64,000 nt of DNA from Jiangella asiatica (lineage in GTDB: Bacteria; Actinomycetota; Actinomycetes; Jiangellales; Jiangellaceae). The position numbers were made by a program, and so were the translations under genes. The notes beneath the pieces were generated by a model. That model did no database searches, was not told the origin of the DNA, and saw only the letters and a program-made list of their open reading frames with translations. The stretch covers positions 124,001-188,000 of the forward strand of contig NZ_SMKZ01000002.1 in the NCBI RefSeq assembly GCF_004349065.1, given 5' to 3'. Numbering within the stretch: position 1 is the stretch's first letter; every line of letters starts with the position of its first letter. Positions 8,501 through 16,932 of the stretch are shown here, piece by piece.

Positions 8501-8971
8501 TTACCCCCGGACCCGAACCACCGGCTCGTGCCGGACGGGCGTGCGCACCGAGGCGGCGACGAAGCACAGCTCGTGCGCGCGCTCGTGCAGGCCGGTGGCC
8601 TTGTCGACCATGTCCGCCTCGGTCACGGTCACCCTCGGGCGCAGCGTCACCTCGGTGAAGGAACCGCCGCCGTCCGGCGTGGTCCGCATGACGCCGGTGG
8701 CGGTGTCCTCCTAGCCGACGACGACGATGCCGGCGGTGGCGCACAGGTGCAGGTACTGCAGCAGGTGGCACTCCGAGAGCGCGGCGACGAAAAGCAACTC
8801 CGGGTTCCAGCGGGCCGGGTCGCCGCGGAAAGCCGGGTCGGAGCTGCCGGCGAGCACCGGGCGGCCGTCGGCGAGCACGTCGTGCGACCGGGCGTAGCCG
8901 CGGTAGTTGGCGGTGCCGGTGCCCTGGTCACCGGTCCACCGGACCGTGGTGACGTAGCTGTGCTCGGCCAT
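8501..8971 (-). pseudogene. OsmC-family peroxiredoxin interrupted by an in-frame TAG
   Basis: Read from an ATG at 8971, the protein runs MAEHSYVTTVRWTGDQGTG with the OsmC-typical SDPAFRGDPARWNPELL and VAALSECHLLQYL. It meets TAG at 8711-8713, then continues in the same frame with EDTATGVM and on to VVRVRG and a TAA at 8501. No frameshift is needed. In relatives the stop position is normally a Tyr, so one substitution (TAC/TAT to TAG) explains it. The second conserved Cys of the family would be in HELCFVAAS after the stop, so the truncated 86-residue product would lack the second catalytic thiol. A sequencing error or suppression cannot be excluded. Confidence 0.8.
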
Positions 8972-9009
8972 CCGTCCTCCCGGGTGAACGCTGTCGGTAC
9001 CCTGCCAGG

Positions 9010-9948
9010 ATGACAGGCTCCCGCATCGTCGCCGTCGGCCACCACCAGCCCGAACGCATCCTCACCAACGCCGAGCTGGCCACCATCGTCGACACCAGCG
9101 ACGAGTGGATCCGGTCGCGGGTCGGCATCGAGACCCGCCGCATCGCCGGCCCGGACGAGACCGTCGACGAGCTGGCCGCACGCGCCGCGGAGAAGGCGCT
9201 GGCGAACGCCGGCCTGGCACCGGCCGACGTCGACTACGTCGCGGTGGCCACCTGCACTGCCATCGACCGTTCGCCGAACATGGCCGCCCGGGTCGCCGCG
9301 CGGCTGGGCATGGTCACGCCCGCCGCCATCGACGTCAACACCGCGTGCTCGGGGTTCACGCACGCGCTGGCCACCGCCGACCACGCCATCCGGGCCGGCG
9401 CGGCCCGCCGGGCGGTGGTGATCGGCGCGGAGAAGCTCAGCGACTTCACCGACTGGACCGACCGCTCCACCTGCGTGCTCATCGGCGACGGGGCCGGGGC
9501 GGTGGTGCTCGTGGCCGCCGACGAGCCCGAGGTCGGCCCGGTCACGTGGGGCTCGGTGCCTGAGATGTCCAACGCGGTGCGCATCGAGGGCCGGCCCGGG
9601 ACGTTCGGCCAAGAGGGGCAGGCCGTGTTCCGCTGGGCCACCACAGAGCTCCCGAGGATCGCCCGGCTCACCTGCGAACGCAGCGGCGTCGCGCCGGAGG
9701 ACCTGGGCGCCATCGTGCTGCACCAGGCCAACCTGCGCATCATCGAGCCGCTGGCCAACCGCATCGGCGCGGCCGGCGCGGTGGTCGCCCGCGACGTCGT
9801 CGAGTCCGGCAACACCTCCGCCGCCAGCATCCCGATCGCGTTGTCGAAGCTGGTGGAGCGGCGCGAGGTGCCGGCCGGTGCGCCGGCGCTGCTGTTCGGC
9901 TTCGGCGGTGGCCTGTCCTACGCGGGGTTGGTCGTCCGCTGTCCGTAG
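9010..9948 (+). CDS. Beta-ketoacyl-ACP synthase III (FabH-like)
   Basis: The 312-residue protein is full length for KASIII and has the Cys-His-Asn triad: Cys113 (NTACSGF), His238 (LHQANLRI) and Asn268 (ESGNTSAAS). The Trp/Arg region for CoA binding (DEWIRSRVGIETR) and the C-terminal GFGGGLSYAG loop are also present. KASIII condenses an acyl-CoA with malonyl-ACP to start fatty acid synthesis. This copy is not near fab genes, so it may be a secondary or specialised priming enzyme. It is divergent from the OsmC gene with 38 bp between the starts. Confidence 0.88.
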   Translation: MTGSRIVAVGHHQPERILTNAELATIVDTSDEWIRSRVGIETRRIAGPDETVDELAARAAEKALANAGLAPADVDYVAVATCTAIDRSPNMAARVAARLGMVTPAAIDVNTACSGFTHALATADHAIRAGAARRAVVIGAEKLSDFTDWTDRSTCVLIGDGAGAVVLVAADEPEVGPVTWGSVPEMSNAVRIEGRPGTFGQEGQAVFRWATTELPRIARLTCERSGVAPEDLGAIVLHQANLRIIEPLANRIGAAGAVVARDVVESGNTSAASIPIALSKLVERREVPAGAPALLFGFGGGLSYAGLVVRCP

Positions 9949-10102
9949 TAGTCGACGTTCGGCCCACCCGATCGTTGTCCTTGGCACACGAGACCACCAC
10001 CCCGGGCGTCGCCGTTCATCGCGACAAGTTCGCGTGCCACGGCGCGGTACGGCCAAGCGCGGCACGAGGAACAGCGTCCATGGCCTGGGCGACCGCCGAT
10101 GA

Positions 10103-11191
10103 TCAGGCGAGGGGTTCGGGCGACAGTGGCACGCTCGCCGGGCGCTCGGCCCGGGTGGCGACCTGCCGCGGCCGGCCGTCGTCGGCGGAGGACAGCACCG
10201 ACTCCATGACGTCGAGTACGTGCAGCGCGAGCGTGCCGCTGGCCCGTCCGGAGCCGTCGCCGGCCATCAGCTCGGCGACGCCCAGGCCACGCCCGCCGGT
10301 GGTGTAACCGGCCGAGACCGGCAGAGTCTCCCACTGGCCGCCGTCGAGCTTGCGATGCTGGACGGCACCGTCGAACGTGTTGGGGTCGGGCACGACGAGG
10401 GAGCCCTCCAACCCGTGCACCTCGATCGGCGGCGCCAGCGTCGCGGTCGCGTCGAAGCTCATGGTGATGGTGGACAGCGCGCCGGAGGCGTGGGTCAGGA
10501 TGCCGGCGACGTGGGTGAGCACCTGCACCGGGACCTGCTCGCCGGCCCGAGGTCCCTTGCCGATGGTGCGGGTGTCGCGGGCGGTGCTGCCGCGACCCAC
10601 CACCGAGACCACCGGCCCGAGGAGCGTCACCAGCGTCGTGACGTAGTACGGGCCCATGTCCAGCAGCGGCCCGCCGCCGGCGGTGTAGTAGAAGTCCGGG
10701 TTCGGGTGCCAGCGCTCGTGGCCCGGGCACAGGAACGTGGCGCTGGCCGCGGTCGGCTCGCCGATCATGCCGCTGTCGATGGCGTGCCGGGCGGTCTGCA
10801 CACCGGTGCCCAGGACGGTGTCCGGTGCGCCGCCGACACGCACCCCGGCCAGTTCCGCGGCGCGCAGGACTTCCAGGCCGTCGGCGACGGTGGCCGCGAG
10901 CGGCTTCTCGTTGTAGACGGCCTTGCCCGCGGTGATGGCGGCCAGCGCGATCTCGGCGTGGCCGGCCGGCGGTGTGAGGTTGAGGACGACGTCGACGGCG
11001 GGATCGGCGAGCAGTTCGTCGACCGTGCCCGCACGGACGCCGTCGCGCTCGGCGGCGACGGCGCGGGCGCGGCCGGGGTCGAGGTCGGCCACCGTGACCA
11101 GCCGCAACGCGCTCACCGCGTCCAGCGTCGCCAGATATTGGCCGGAGATAGCCCCCAGTCCGACAACCCCGACGCCTACCGGCTCGCCCAC
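10103..11191 (-). CDS. Gfo/Idh/MocA-family oxidoreductase
   Basis: The 362-residue protein is read from a GTG at 11191. It has an N-terminal Rossmann fold (GVGVVGLGAISGQYL, then VTVADLDPGRA) and the EKPLA motif (NEKPLAATVADGLEVL) that carries the family's substrate/cofactor Lys. The C-terminal GFO_IDH_MocA domain contains GGGPLLDMGPYYV. These enzymes oxidise or epimerise sugars and inositols using NAD(P). The start overlaps the end of the ThuA-like gene by 16 bp, and the two are commonly found together in sugar-utilisation operons. Confidence 0.87.
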   Translation of the reverse strand: MGEPVGVGVVGLGAISGQYLATLDAVSALRLVTVADLDPGRARAVAAERDGVRAGTVDELLADPAVDVVLNLTPPAGHAEIALAAITAGKAVYNEKPLAATVADGLEVLRAAELAGVRVGGAPDTVLGTGVQTARHAIDSGMIGEPTAASATFLCPGHERWHPNPDFYYTAGGGPLLDMGPYYVTTLVTLLGPVVSVVGRGSTARDTRTIGKGPRAGEQVPVQVLTHVAGILTHASGALSTITMSFDATATLAPPIEVHGLEGSLVVPDPNTFDGAVQHRKLDGGQWETLPVSAGYTTGGRGLGVAELMAGDGSGRASGTLALHVLDVMESVLSSADDGRPRQVATRAERPASVPLSPEPLA

Positions 11192-11880
11192 AGCAGTCCT
11201 CTCTCGATGATGGTGCGCACGGTCGGGTGCTCCAGGACCGCGGGCTGGTGTCCGGGTGTGGCGACGAAGACCCTGCCGCGGCCCCACTCGCGGGTCCACA
11301 CCGCCGGGCACGTGACCGCGCGATGCCACGGCTGGTCCTCGCGGGCCGGGTGGGTGGTGGTGGCGAGCACGTCGTTGTAGTCGTCGGTGAGCACCCAGTA
11401 CTGCTCGGTCTCCAGGTCGAAGTCCGCGAGACCCGCCACGATCGGGTGATCGGCCCGCTCGGGCCGGATGTTCACCCGGTGCCGGAGATAGTTGTTCTCC
11501 TGCGCGCCGGGGGTGCACTCCGCCGCCGGCCTGCTCGGGTGAGTGGCGAACTGGCCACCCACCAGGTGCAGGTAGTCGGAGGTGTTGCGAAACGCGTCGG
11601 CGATGCCGCCGTGCCAGCCGGCCAGGCCCGTCCCCGCCCGGACCGCGCCGCTGAGGCCGGCGAACTGCTCCTGGGTGATAGTGCCCATCGTCCAGCACTG
11701 CACGACGAGGTCCGTGTCCGCCATGGCCGCGGCCTCGGTGAGCACGTCGAGCGACTCCTCGACCCGCACCTCGAAGCCCGACTTCTCGAGGAACGGGATG
11801 AACAGCCCGGTGGCGGCGACCGGGGCGTGCCCGTCCCAGCCGCCCCGGATCACCAGCGCGTGGCGAGTGGTCGAGGTCAT
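11176..11880 (-). CDS. ThuA-like domain protein
   Basis: The 234-residue protein matches the ThuA (trehalose utilisation) family, a class I glutamine amidotransferase-like fold. It begins with a VIRGGWDGHAP strand and contains an LVVQCWTMGTITQEQ region, AGTGLAGWHGG (fold's nucleophile-elbow region), the ELxTE-type DLETEQYWVLTD segment and HREWGRG-type WTREWGRGRVF. Family members take part in disaccharide conversion with a Gfo/Idh/MocA partner, as here. It is the first gene of the leftward pair. Confidence 0.85.
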   Translation of the reverse strand: MTSTTRHALVIRGGWDGHAPVAATGLFIPFLEKSGFEVRVEESLDVLTEAAAMADTDLVVQCWTMGTITQEQFAGLSGAVRAGTGLAGWHGGIADAFRNTSDYLHLVGGQFATHPSRPAAECTPGAQENNYLRHRVNIRPERADHPIVAGLADFDLETEQYWVLTDDYNDVLATTTHPAREDQPWHRAVTCPAVWTREWGRGRVFVATPGHQPAVLEHPTVRTIIERGLLWASR

Positions 11881-12345
11881 CGTGGTCCTAACTCAGCGGG
11901 AGCGTGACCGCGGCCGGGTCGCTCGCAACCCGGCCGCGCTGCGATCCTCACCCGGGTTGGACGGAAGGGTCAAGCGAGAAGAGGATGTGGGCTCGGCGCG
12001 TCGATGATGCACGATCGCTGTCGGCATCAGCACAGCGATGCCGCAATGTTGCGGCGCGTATCTCACACCCCACAGCCCGAGCCCGCCAGCGTGGCGACCT
12101 CACCGCAGCCGCGACGACGGCACCCGCGACCGTGCTCCTCGCCTGCATCGGCACCGTCGACGACCCGCCGTCGTCATCCTCAACGGCGGCTCACAGGCCC
12201 GCAGCCTGACCAAGCCCTAGTGCGTGCCTGACCGTGCCAGCAGCTTTCGACGGCACCGTCCCCAGCCGTCCTGGTGGCGATGTCACATCCTTGCGGTCCA
12301 TCCCGTCAGGGGTTGAGAGCCAACCCAGAGAGATTCGGAGAAATC
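11881..12345. other. 465-bp gap, no supported gene; orphan hairpin
   Basis: No convincing coding sequence is seen. A perfect 11-bp stem (11909-11919 with 11928-11938, 8-nt loop) lies just upstream of the ThuA gene, where neither flanking gene needs a terminator. It may be left from a lost gene. The last 20 bp hold the GGAG ribosome-binding site of the next gene. Confidence 0.4.
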
Positions 12346-13212
12346 ATGAGCAAGGTGTGGTTCGTCACCGGTTCGTCCCGCGGATTGGGTCGCAGGTTCG
12401 TCGAGGCAGCCCTGTCTCGCGGCGACAAGGTGGCGGCGACCGCCCGGAACAGCGCAACCCTGAACGATCTGGTCTCCACTCATGGCGATGCGCTGCTCCC
12501 GCTCGACATGGACGTGACCGACAGAGCCGCCGTGTTCGAGACTGTGCGGCGAGCCGAGGAGCACTTCGGCCGTCTCGACGTCGTCGTCAACAACGCGGGC
12601 TACGCCCTGATCGGTGCGGTCGAGGAGCTGGCCGAGCAGCAATTGCGAGACGTGCTGGAGACCAACGTGTTCGGCGCGCTGCGGGTCGTCCAGGCCGCGC
12701 TGCCGTACCTGCGCGAGCAGGGCAGCGGGCACATCATCCAGATGTCGTCCATGGCGGGCCTGTTCGCAGCGCCACTCGGCGGCGGATACCACGCATCAAA
12801 GTGGGCTCTGGAGGGCCTGAACGACTCCCTCGCGCAAGAGGTCGGCGCGTTCGGCATCAAGGTGACAGTGGTCGCACCCGGCGGCTTCGCCACCAGAAGC
12901 GGCGGGGAGAAGCCCAATCCACTCACCGACGGTGACCAGGCCGACCGCAATCCGATCTATGACGGCCTCCGCCAGCGCATGGCCGAGTTCATGGACAAGT
13001 CGCCCGGTGGCGACCCGGCTGCCGCAGCACAGGCGCTCCTCAAGATTGTCGACTCCGAGAACCCACCATTGCGGGTGTTCTTCGGCCCTCAGGGCTATCA
13101 AATAGTCCGGAAGGTCTACGCCGACCGGCTCAAGGCTTGGGCGGATTGGCAGGATCTCTCCGTCGAAGCCCACGGCAAACCCGAACACGACTTCGGACCC
13201 ACCGTGGTCTGA
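12346..13212 (+). CDS. Short-chain dehydrogenase/reductase
   Basis: The 288-residue classical SDR is read from an ATG at 12346 with GGAG 7 nt upstream. Motifs are TGSSRGLG (cofactor glycine turn, about residues 8-15), DMDVTD, NNAGYA, MSSMAG for the catalytic Ser, and YHASKWAL for the Tyr/Lys pair, with VAPGGFATR after it. The residues after beta 2 (TARN) favour NADP(H). The long C-terminal tail and AEFMDK region resemble the 17-beta-HSD-like SDRs often annotated simply as SDR family. The substrate is unknown. Confidence 0.88.
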   Translation: MSKVWFVTGSSRGLGRRFVEAALSRGDKVAATARNSATLNDLVSTHGDALLPLDMDVTDRAAVFETVRRAEEHFGRLDVVVNNAGYALIGAVEELAEQQLRDVLETNVFGALRVVQAALPYLREQGSGHIIQMSSMAGLFAAPLGGGYHASKWALEGLNDSLAQEVGAFGIKVTVVAPGGFATRSGGEKPNPLTDGDQADRNPIYDGLRQRMAEFMDKSPGGDPAAAAQALLKIVDSENPPLRVFFGPQGYQIVRKVYADRLKAWADWQDLSVEAHGKPEHDFGPTVV

Positions 13213-13287
13213 AGCACTTCGGCGAAGTACCCCTCGCAGACGCCGCACGCGGCGATGCCACCATTGCCCGCTGCTGATCGCCATGGC

Positions 13288-13467
13288 GCGCCTGCCGGCG
13301 TGCTCGGCTGCGAAGCGGATGTGGGAGCTCTTGGGTCGCTTCTTCGGGTCCGGTGTGCTGGCTCCTTCGCGTGACAGGATGCGGTGGATCGTCGCTTGGG
13401 ACAGGCGTACTGCGTGGGGTGGGTCAGGTGCCAGGCGATCGACGCGGCTCGCGCGCTGGACGCCCAC
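13288..13467 (-). pseudogene. IS481-type transposase fragment
   Basis: Read leftward, about 50 residues match the region between the helix-turn-helix and DDE domain of IS481-family transposases: RLSQATIHRILSREG, then TPDPKKRPKSSHIRF-AEH. Homology then stops; the catalytic domain is missing and no terminal repeats are seen. The fragment abuts a different transposase remnant on the other strand. Confidence 0.55.
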
Positions 13468-13625
13468 CCGCGTTCGACTCGGACGACTATCGAGGCGGCA
13501 ACGGCGCGGAGCACTCGTTCAACCTGTTCATAGGCTGGAGAGGGCTGGCCACCCGGTTCGACGGGCTAGCGATCGTCTACCGCGCCGCCGTCGTCCGCAA
13601 CGCCGTCATCGCCTGGACCCGGCAT
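13461..13625 (+). pseudogene. IS5/IS4-type transposase C-terminal fragment
   Basis: About 55 residues match the C-terminus of IS5-type DDE transposases: RPPAFDSDDYRGGN-AEHSFN, then WRGLATRFDGLAIVYRAAVV. In intact relatives the segment around the E of AEHSF (usually VERCFN) carries the last catalytic Glu. Everything upstream is absent, so this is a dead fragment. Confidence 0.6.
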
Positions 13626-13724
13626 GTGTCAGACACGCTCCAACTGGCGCCACCCCACACCCCAACCTCATCTCGGGGCACACCGGCGGCTGGTCTCCAC
13701 GTCCCTCCGTGGCGGGACCAGGGG

Positions 13725-14603
13725 TCACCGCGCCAGGACGACGGCTACGGGGCGGGCGGCGCGGTGCAGGACCGACCGGCTGACCGAGCCCAGCAGCAGG
13801 CTGCGCACGTCGCCCCTGCCGCGCGAGCCGACCACGATCAACGCGGCGTCGGTGCCGATCTCGACGAGCTCGTCCGCCGGCTTCCCGGGCTCCACCCGCG
13901 GTACGACGGTCGCCGGCGAGCCGGTGTCCTGCCGGGCGAGCTCGATCGCGTCCTTGACCATCGCGACGGCGTCGTCGACCTCGGCCGAGGTGGCGCGGGC
14001 GGCGGTGTCAGGATCCAGCTCCGGCAGCAGGCTGGCGGCCAGCCGGTAGGTGTGCACCGCGATCACCTCCGCGCCCCGGAGCGCGGCCTCCTCCAGCGCG
14101 AAGCGCAAGGCCGCGGCGCTGTGCTCGGAGCCGTCGACGCCGACGACGATCGGCCCGTCGTCCCGCGGGATCGCCGCCGTCGGCACCACGACGGTGGGAC
14201 AGTGCGACCGCACGGCGACGCGAGCGCTGACCGACCCGAGCGTGAGCGCGCCGAGCGTGCCGATGCCGCGGGTCCCGACGACGGCGAGCGTCGCGGTGGC
14301 CGCGACCTGCAGGATGGCGTGCTCCGGCGGCTTGGCGATCAAGAAGGTCTGGACCGGGAGGCCCGGCACGGTGTCAGCGACTCGCTGGCGGGCCTGGTCG
14401 AGCAGGCCCTCGGCGTGGGCGCGGAGCTCGTCCGACGGCGGCAGCACCGCGGCAGGACCGAACGGCACCGCGGCGATCGGCATGAACAGGCCGTAGACGA
14501 CGTGCAGGGCGGCGCCGCGTCGGCGCGCTTCGCCGGCGGCCCAGTCCAGGGCGACGCCGCTGTCGGGGGAGCCGTCGACACCGACGGCGATGGACGTGGT
14601 CAC
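13725..14603 (-). CDS. Universal stress protein with two UspA domains
   Basis: The 292-residue tandem UspA protein has a first domain opening SIAVGVDGSPDSGVALDWA and ending GTRGIGTLGALTLGSVSARV-SHCPTVVV. A second opens IVVGVDGSEHSAAALRFA and ends GSRGRGDVRSLLLGSVSRSVLHRA-PVAVV. The G-2x-G-9x-G(S/T) ATP-binding signature is present in both. I prefer the GTG at 14603 because GGAG lies 8 nt upstream; a GTG at 14609 is possible. Such proteins respond to hypoxia and stationary-phase stress in actinobacteria. A small membrane-protein gene lies just upstream on the same strand. Confidence 0.9.
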   Translation of the reverse strand: MTTSIAVGVDGSPDSGVALDWAAGEARRRGAALHVVYGLFMPIAAVPFGPAAVLPPSDELRAHAEGLLDQARQRVADTVPGLPVQTFLIAKPPEHAILQVAATATLAVVGTRGIGTLGALTLGSVSARVAVRSHCPTVVVPTAAIPRDDGPIVVGVDGSEHSAAALRFALEEAALRGAEVIAVHTYRLAASLLPELDPDTAARATSAEVDDAVAMVKDAIELARQDTGSPATVVPRVEPGKPADELVEIGTDAALIVVGSRGRGDVRSLLLGSVSRSVLHRAARPVAVVLAR

Positions 14604-14718
14604 GGGCACCTCTCCGATCCGGCGGCGGCTGCCGCCGCCGCGTCCAGCATCCGCCGTGCCGGGCCGGCCCGCCAGGGCAGCATGGCTCGAATCTCGGGAC
14701 CAAGGTCCCGTCGCCGGC

Positions 14719-14859
14719 TCAGCTCTTTGGGTCGGTGCCCGCTTCGCGAGGAACCTGGTCCTTCATGGCTTCGCGGATGCCGTCACGGACACCGGTGCGG
14801 ATGACGTGGTACAGGCCGTAGAGGAAGACGAGGGACAGCGCCAGTCCGAGGATCTCCAT
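14719..14859 (-). CDS. Putative 46-residue single-span membrane protein
   Basis: A short reading frame runs from an ATG at 14859 to a TGA at 14719. The product begins MEILGLALSLVFLYGLYHVI, a clean membrane helix, and ends in a charged tail (RTGVRDGIREAMKDQVPRE). Its composition is protein-like and its tail amphipathic, unlike random high-GC frames. GAAGGG lies about 12 nt upstream. It could be co-transcribed with the universal stress gene downstream. No function can be assigned. Confidence 0.5.
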   Translation of the reverse strand: MEILGLALSLVFLYGLYHVIRTGVRDGIREAMKDQVPREAGTDPKS

Positions 14860-14919
14860 GGGTGGCCAGCAACCCTTCTCCGGACTCGCGGTCCGTCGGG
14901 GACGAGGTCGGCAGAGACA

Positions 14920-16113
14920 CTACCCCCCGGTTCGCGTGCTGGAGACGGTCGGCGCGACGAGCGGCTCCGGCTCGGTCAGGGTGCGCAGCAGGAACCAGCC
15001 CAGCGCCGGCAACGCCATCAACGGGGTGAGCGCGGACCGCAGGGAGAAGGCGTCGGCCAGGGCGCCGATCAGCGGGCTGGCCGCGCCCCCGACGCTGACA
15101 GCCAGCCCCAAGGTGACCCCACCGGCCACACCCACCCGCCGCGGCAGATAGTCCTGGCCGAGGGTGACGTGCAGCGAGAACGGCACGTAGAGCCCGAGCG
15201 AGGTGAGTGCGACGAACAGGTAGATCGCCGGGCCGGGGACGAACACGACGCCCGCGACGGCGAGGACGGACAGGGCATACGACCACCGGACCACCCGGAG
15301 CCGCCCGAAGCGGGTCGCCAGCTTCCCGCCGGCCACAGTGCCGGCGGCGCCGCCGAGGTACAGGACGAACAACGCGACCGTGCCGGCGACCGCACCGCCG
15401 CCGGCGTGTTCGCGCACGTACAGCGGGAGGAACGCGCTCAGGCCGACGAAGACGATCGAGCGGCACACGATGGCGCCGGAGAGCTTCGTGAAGGAGGGCC
15501 AGTCGTCTCTGCCTTGGACGCGATCGGTGTGCGTGGAGTCGCTCGCCGCCCGGCCGGCGACCTCCCGCAGCGCGATCGCACACAGTGCGGCGCCGCCGAC
15601 GGCGGGGATCACCAGCAACGGCGAGGCACGCAGACCGCCGACGGCGATGACGGCCGCCACCATCCACGGCGCGGCGACGAAACCCACGTTCCCGCCGAGT
15701 GCGAACCAGCTCATCGCGGTGTGACTGCCGCGGCTGGCGTCCCGTGCCACGCGTGCGGCTTCTGGGTGGTAGGCGGCGACGCCGATCCCGGACATCGCGA
15801 CCATCGCGACGGTGAGGGCGTAGGAGTCCGTTACCCCGGCCAGCCCGACGCCGAGACCGCCCATCAGGGTGCTGACCGGGAGCAGCCAGGGCAGTGGCCA
15901 TCTGTCGGTGAGCGCTCCGAACAACGGCTGCACCACGGAGGACACGACGGTCGCGGCCAGCACGATGCCCGAGGCGGCGGCGTAGGAGTAGGCGCGCTCG
16001 GCGATGAAGAACGGCACCAGCGCGGCCACCGCGCCCTGATACACGTCCACGCACGCATGTCCCATGGTCAGCAGCCTGATTGGGCCGCGGGTGGCGGTAT
16101 GCGTGGCGGTCAC
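14920..16113 (-). CDS. MFS transporter, fosmidomycin-resistance (Fsr)-like
   Basis: The 397-residue protein has about 12 hydrophobic segments. It opens GPIRLLTMGHACVDVYQGAVAALVPF, the typical start of Fsr-type MFS exporters, and carries the loop 2-3 motif PLFGALTDRW. A mid-protein region has GIGVAAYHPEAAR, where the HPE is characteristic of this subfamily. It probably exports a drug or metabolite across the membrane. I start it at the GTG at 16113, 54 bp from the divergent AraC-type regulator, though an ATG at about 16065 is possible. The regulator probably controls it. Confidence 0.85.
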   Translation of the reverse strand: MTATHTATRGPIRLLTMGHACVDVYQGAVAALVPFFIAERAYSYAAASGIVLAATVVSSVVQPLFGALTDRWPLPWLLPVSTLMGGLGVGLAGVTDSYALTVAMVAMSGIGVAAYHPEAARVARDASRGSHTAMSWFALGGNVGFVAAPWMVAAVIAVGGLRASPLLVIPAVGGAALCAIALREVAGRAASDSTHTDRVQGRDDWPSFTKLSGAIVCRSIVFVGLSAFLPLYVREHAGGGAVAGTVALFVLYLGGAAGTVAGGKLATRFGRLRVVRWSYALSVLAVAGVVFVPGPAIYLFVALTSLGLYVPFSLHVTLGQDYLPRRVGVAGGVTLGLAVSVGGAASPLIGALADAFSLRSALTPLMALPALGWFLLRTLTEPEPLVAPTVSSTRTGG

Positions 16114-16167
16114 TCTGCCATCGTCGCCGTCGCCGGAGCTGGCGCGCTTCCGATAATCTGCCAAGGT

Positions 16168-16917
16168 ATGTCGGTGATCCGCCACGTCCCCCAGGCCCCG
16201 ACGCGCGTCCGCGAGCTGGTGTCGGGCGAGCGCATCGATGCACACCGTCACGACGACCACCAGATCGTCTATGCCGGAGCGGGCGTCGTGGCCGTCACCA
16301 CCGACGCCGGTACCTGGTTCGCGCCCGGCACCCGCGCCATCTGGGTGCCGGCCGGGTGTGTCCATGCCCATCGTGCCTACGGTCGGCTCGACCTGCGCCT
16401 GCTCGGGCTGCCTGCCGACGCGAACCCCCTCGGGCTGGAAGGCCCCGCCGTCCTCGCGGTGAGCCCGCTGCTGCGTGAGCTGATCCTCGCCTACACCAGC
16501 GGCCCATCGGACGACGACAGCCCGCAGCGACGTCGCCTGCGCGCTGTCCTCCTCGATCAGCTGCGCGCCTCCCCGCGGCAGCCGGTCCAGCTCCCCACGC
16601 CCACCGACCCACGCCTCGTCGCCGTCTGCGACTTGATGCATCGCGATCCCGCGGACGCGCGCACGCTGGAGCAGCTGGGCCAGGTCGTCGGCGCCAGCGA
16701 GCGAACCCTCAGCCGGCTGTTCCGGCGCGAGCTCGGCATGACGTTCCCGCAGTGGCGCACCCAGCTGCGGCTCTACCACGCCCTGCGCCTGTTGGCCGAC
16801 GATGTGCCGGTGACCACCGTCGCCCATCGCTGCGGCTGGTCGTCGAGCAGCGCGTTCATCGACGTCTTCCACCGCGCGTTCGGTCACACCCCCGGGGCGT
16901 ACCGCCGGTCGTCGTAG
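16168..16917 (+). CDS. AraC-family regulator with N-terminal cupin
   Basis: The 249-residue protein has an N-terminal sensor cupin (HRHDDHQIVYAGAGVV, then GTRAIWVPAGCVHAH) at about 25-75. Two AraC helix-turn-helix motifs follow (LEQLGQVVGASERTLSRLFRRELGM; VTTVAHRCGWSSSSAFIDVFHRAFGHTPGAYRR) at about 165-248. The ATG at 16168 follows a GATAAT -10-like box at 16152-16157, suggesting a near-leaderless transcript. It is divergent from the MFS gene, which it most likely regulates in response to a small ligand. Confidence 0.88.
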   Translation: MSVIRHVPQAPTRVRELVSGERIDAHRHDDHQIVYAGAGVVAVTTDAGTWFAPGTRAIWVPAGCVHAHRAYGRLDLRLLGLPADANPLGLEGPAVLAVSPLLRELILAYTSGPSDDDSPQRRRLRAVLLDQLRASPRQPVQLPTPTDPRLVAVCDLMHRDPADARTLEQLGQVVGASERTLSRLFRRELGMTFPQWRTQLRLYHALRLLADDVPVTTVAHRCGWSSSSAFIDVFHRAFGHTPGAYRRSS

Positions 16918-16932
16918 GCGCGGGGTCGCCCG

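Noticed and set aside
12120-12230. Short plus-strand frame ending near 12220
   Set aside because: No conserved motif, no ribosome-binding site and Arg/Pro-rich composition; treated as non-coding.
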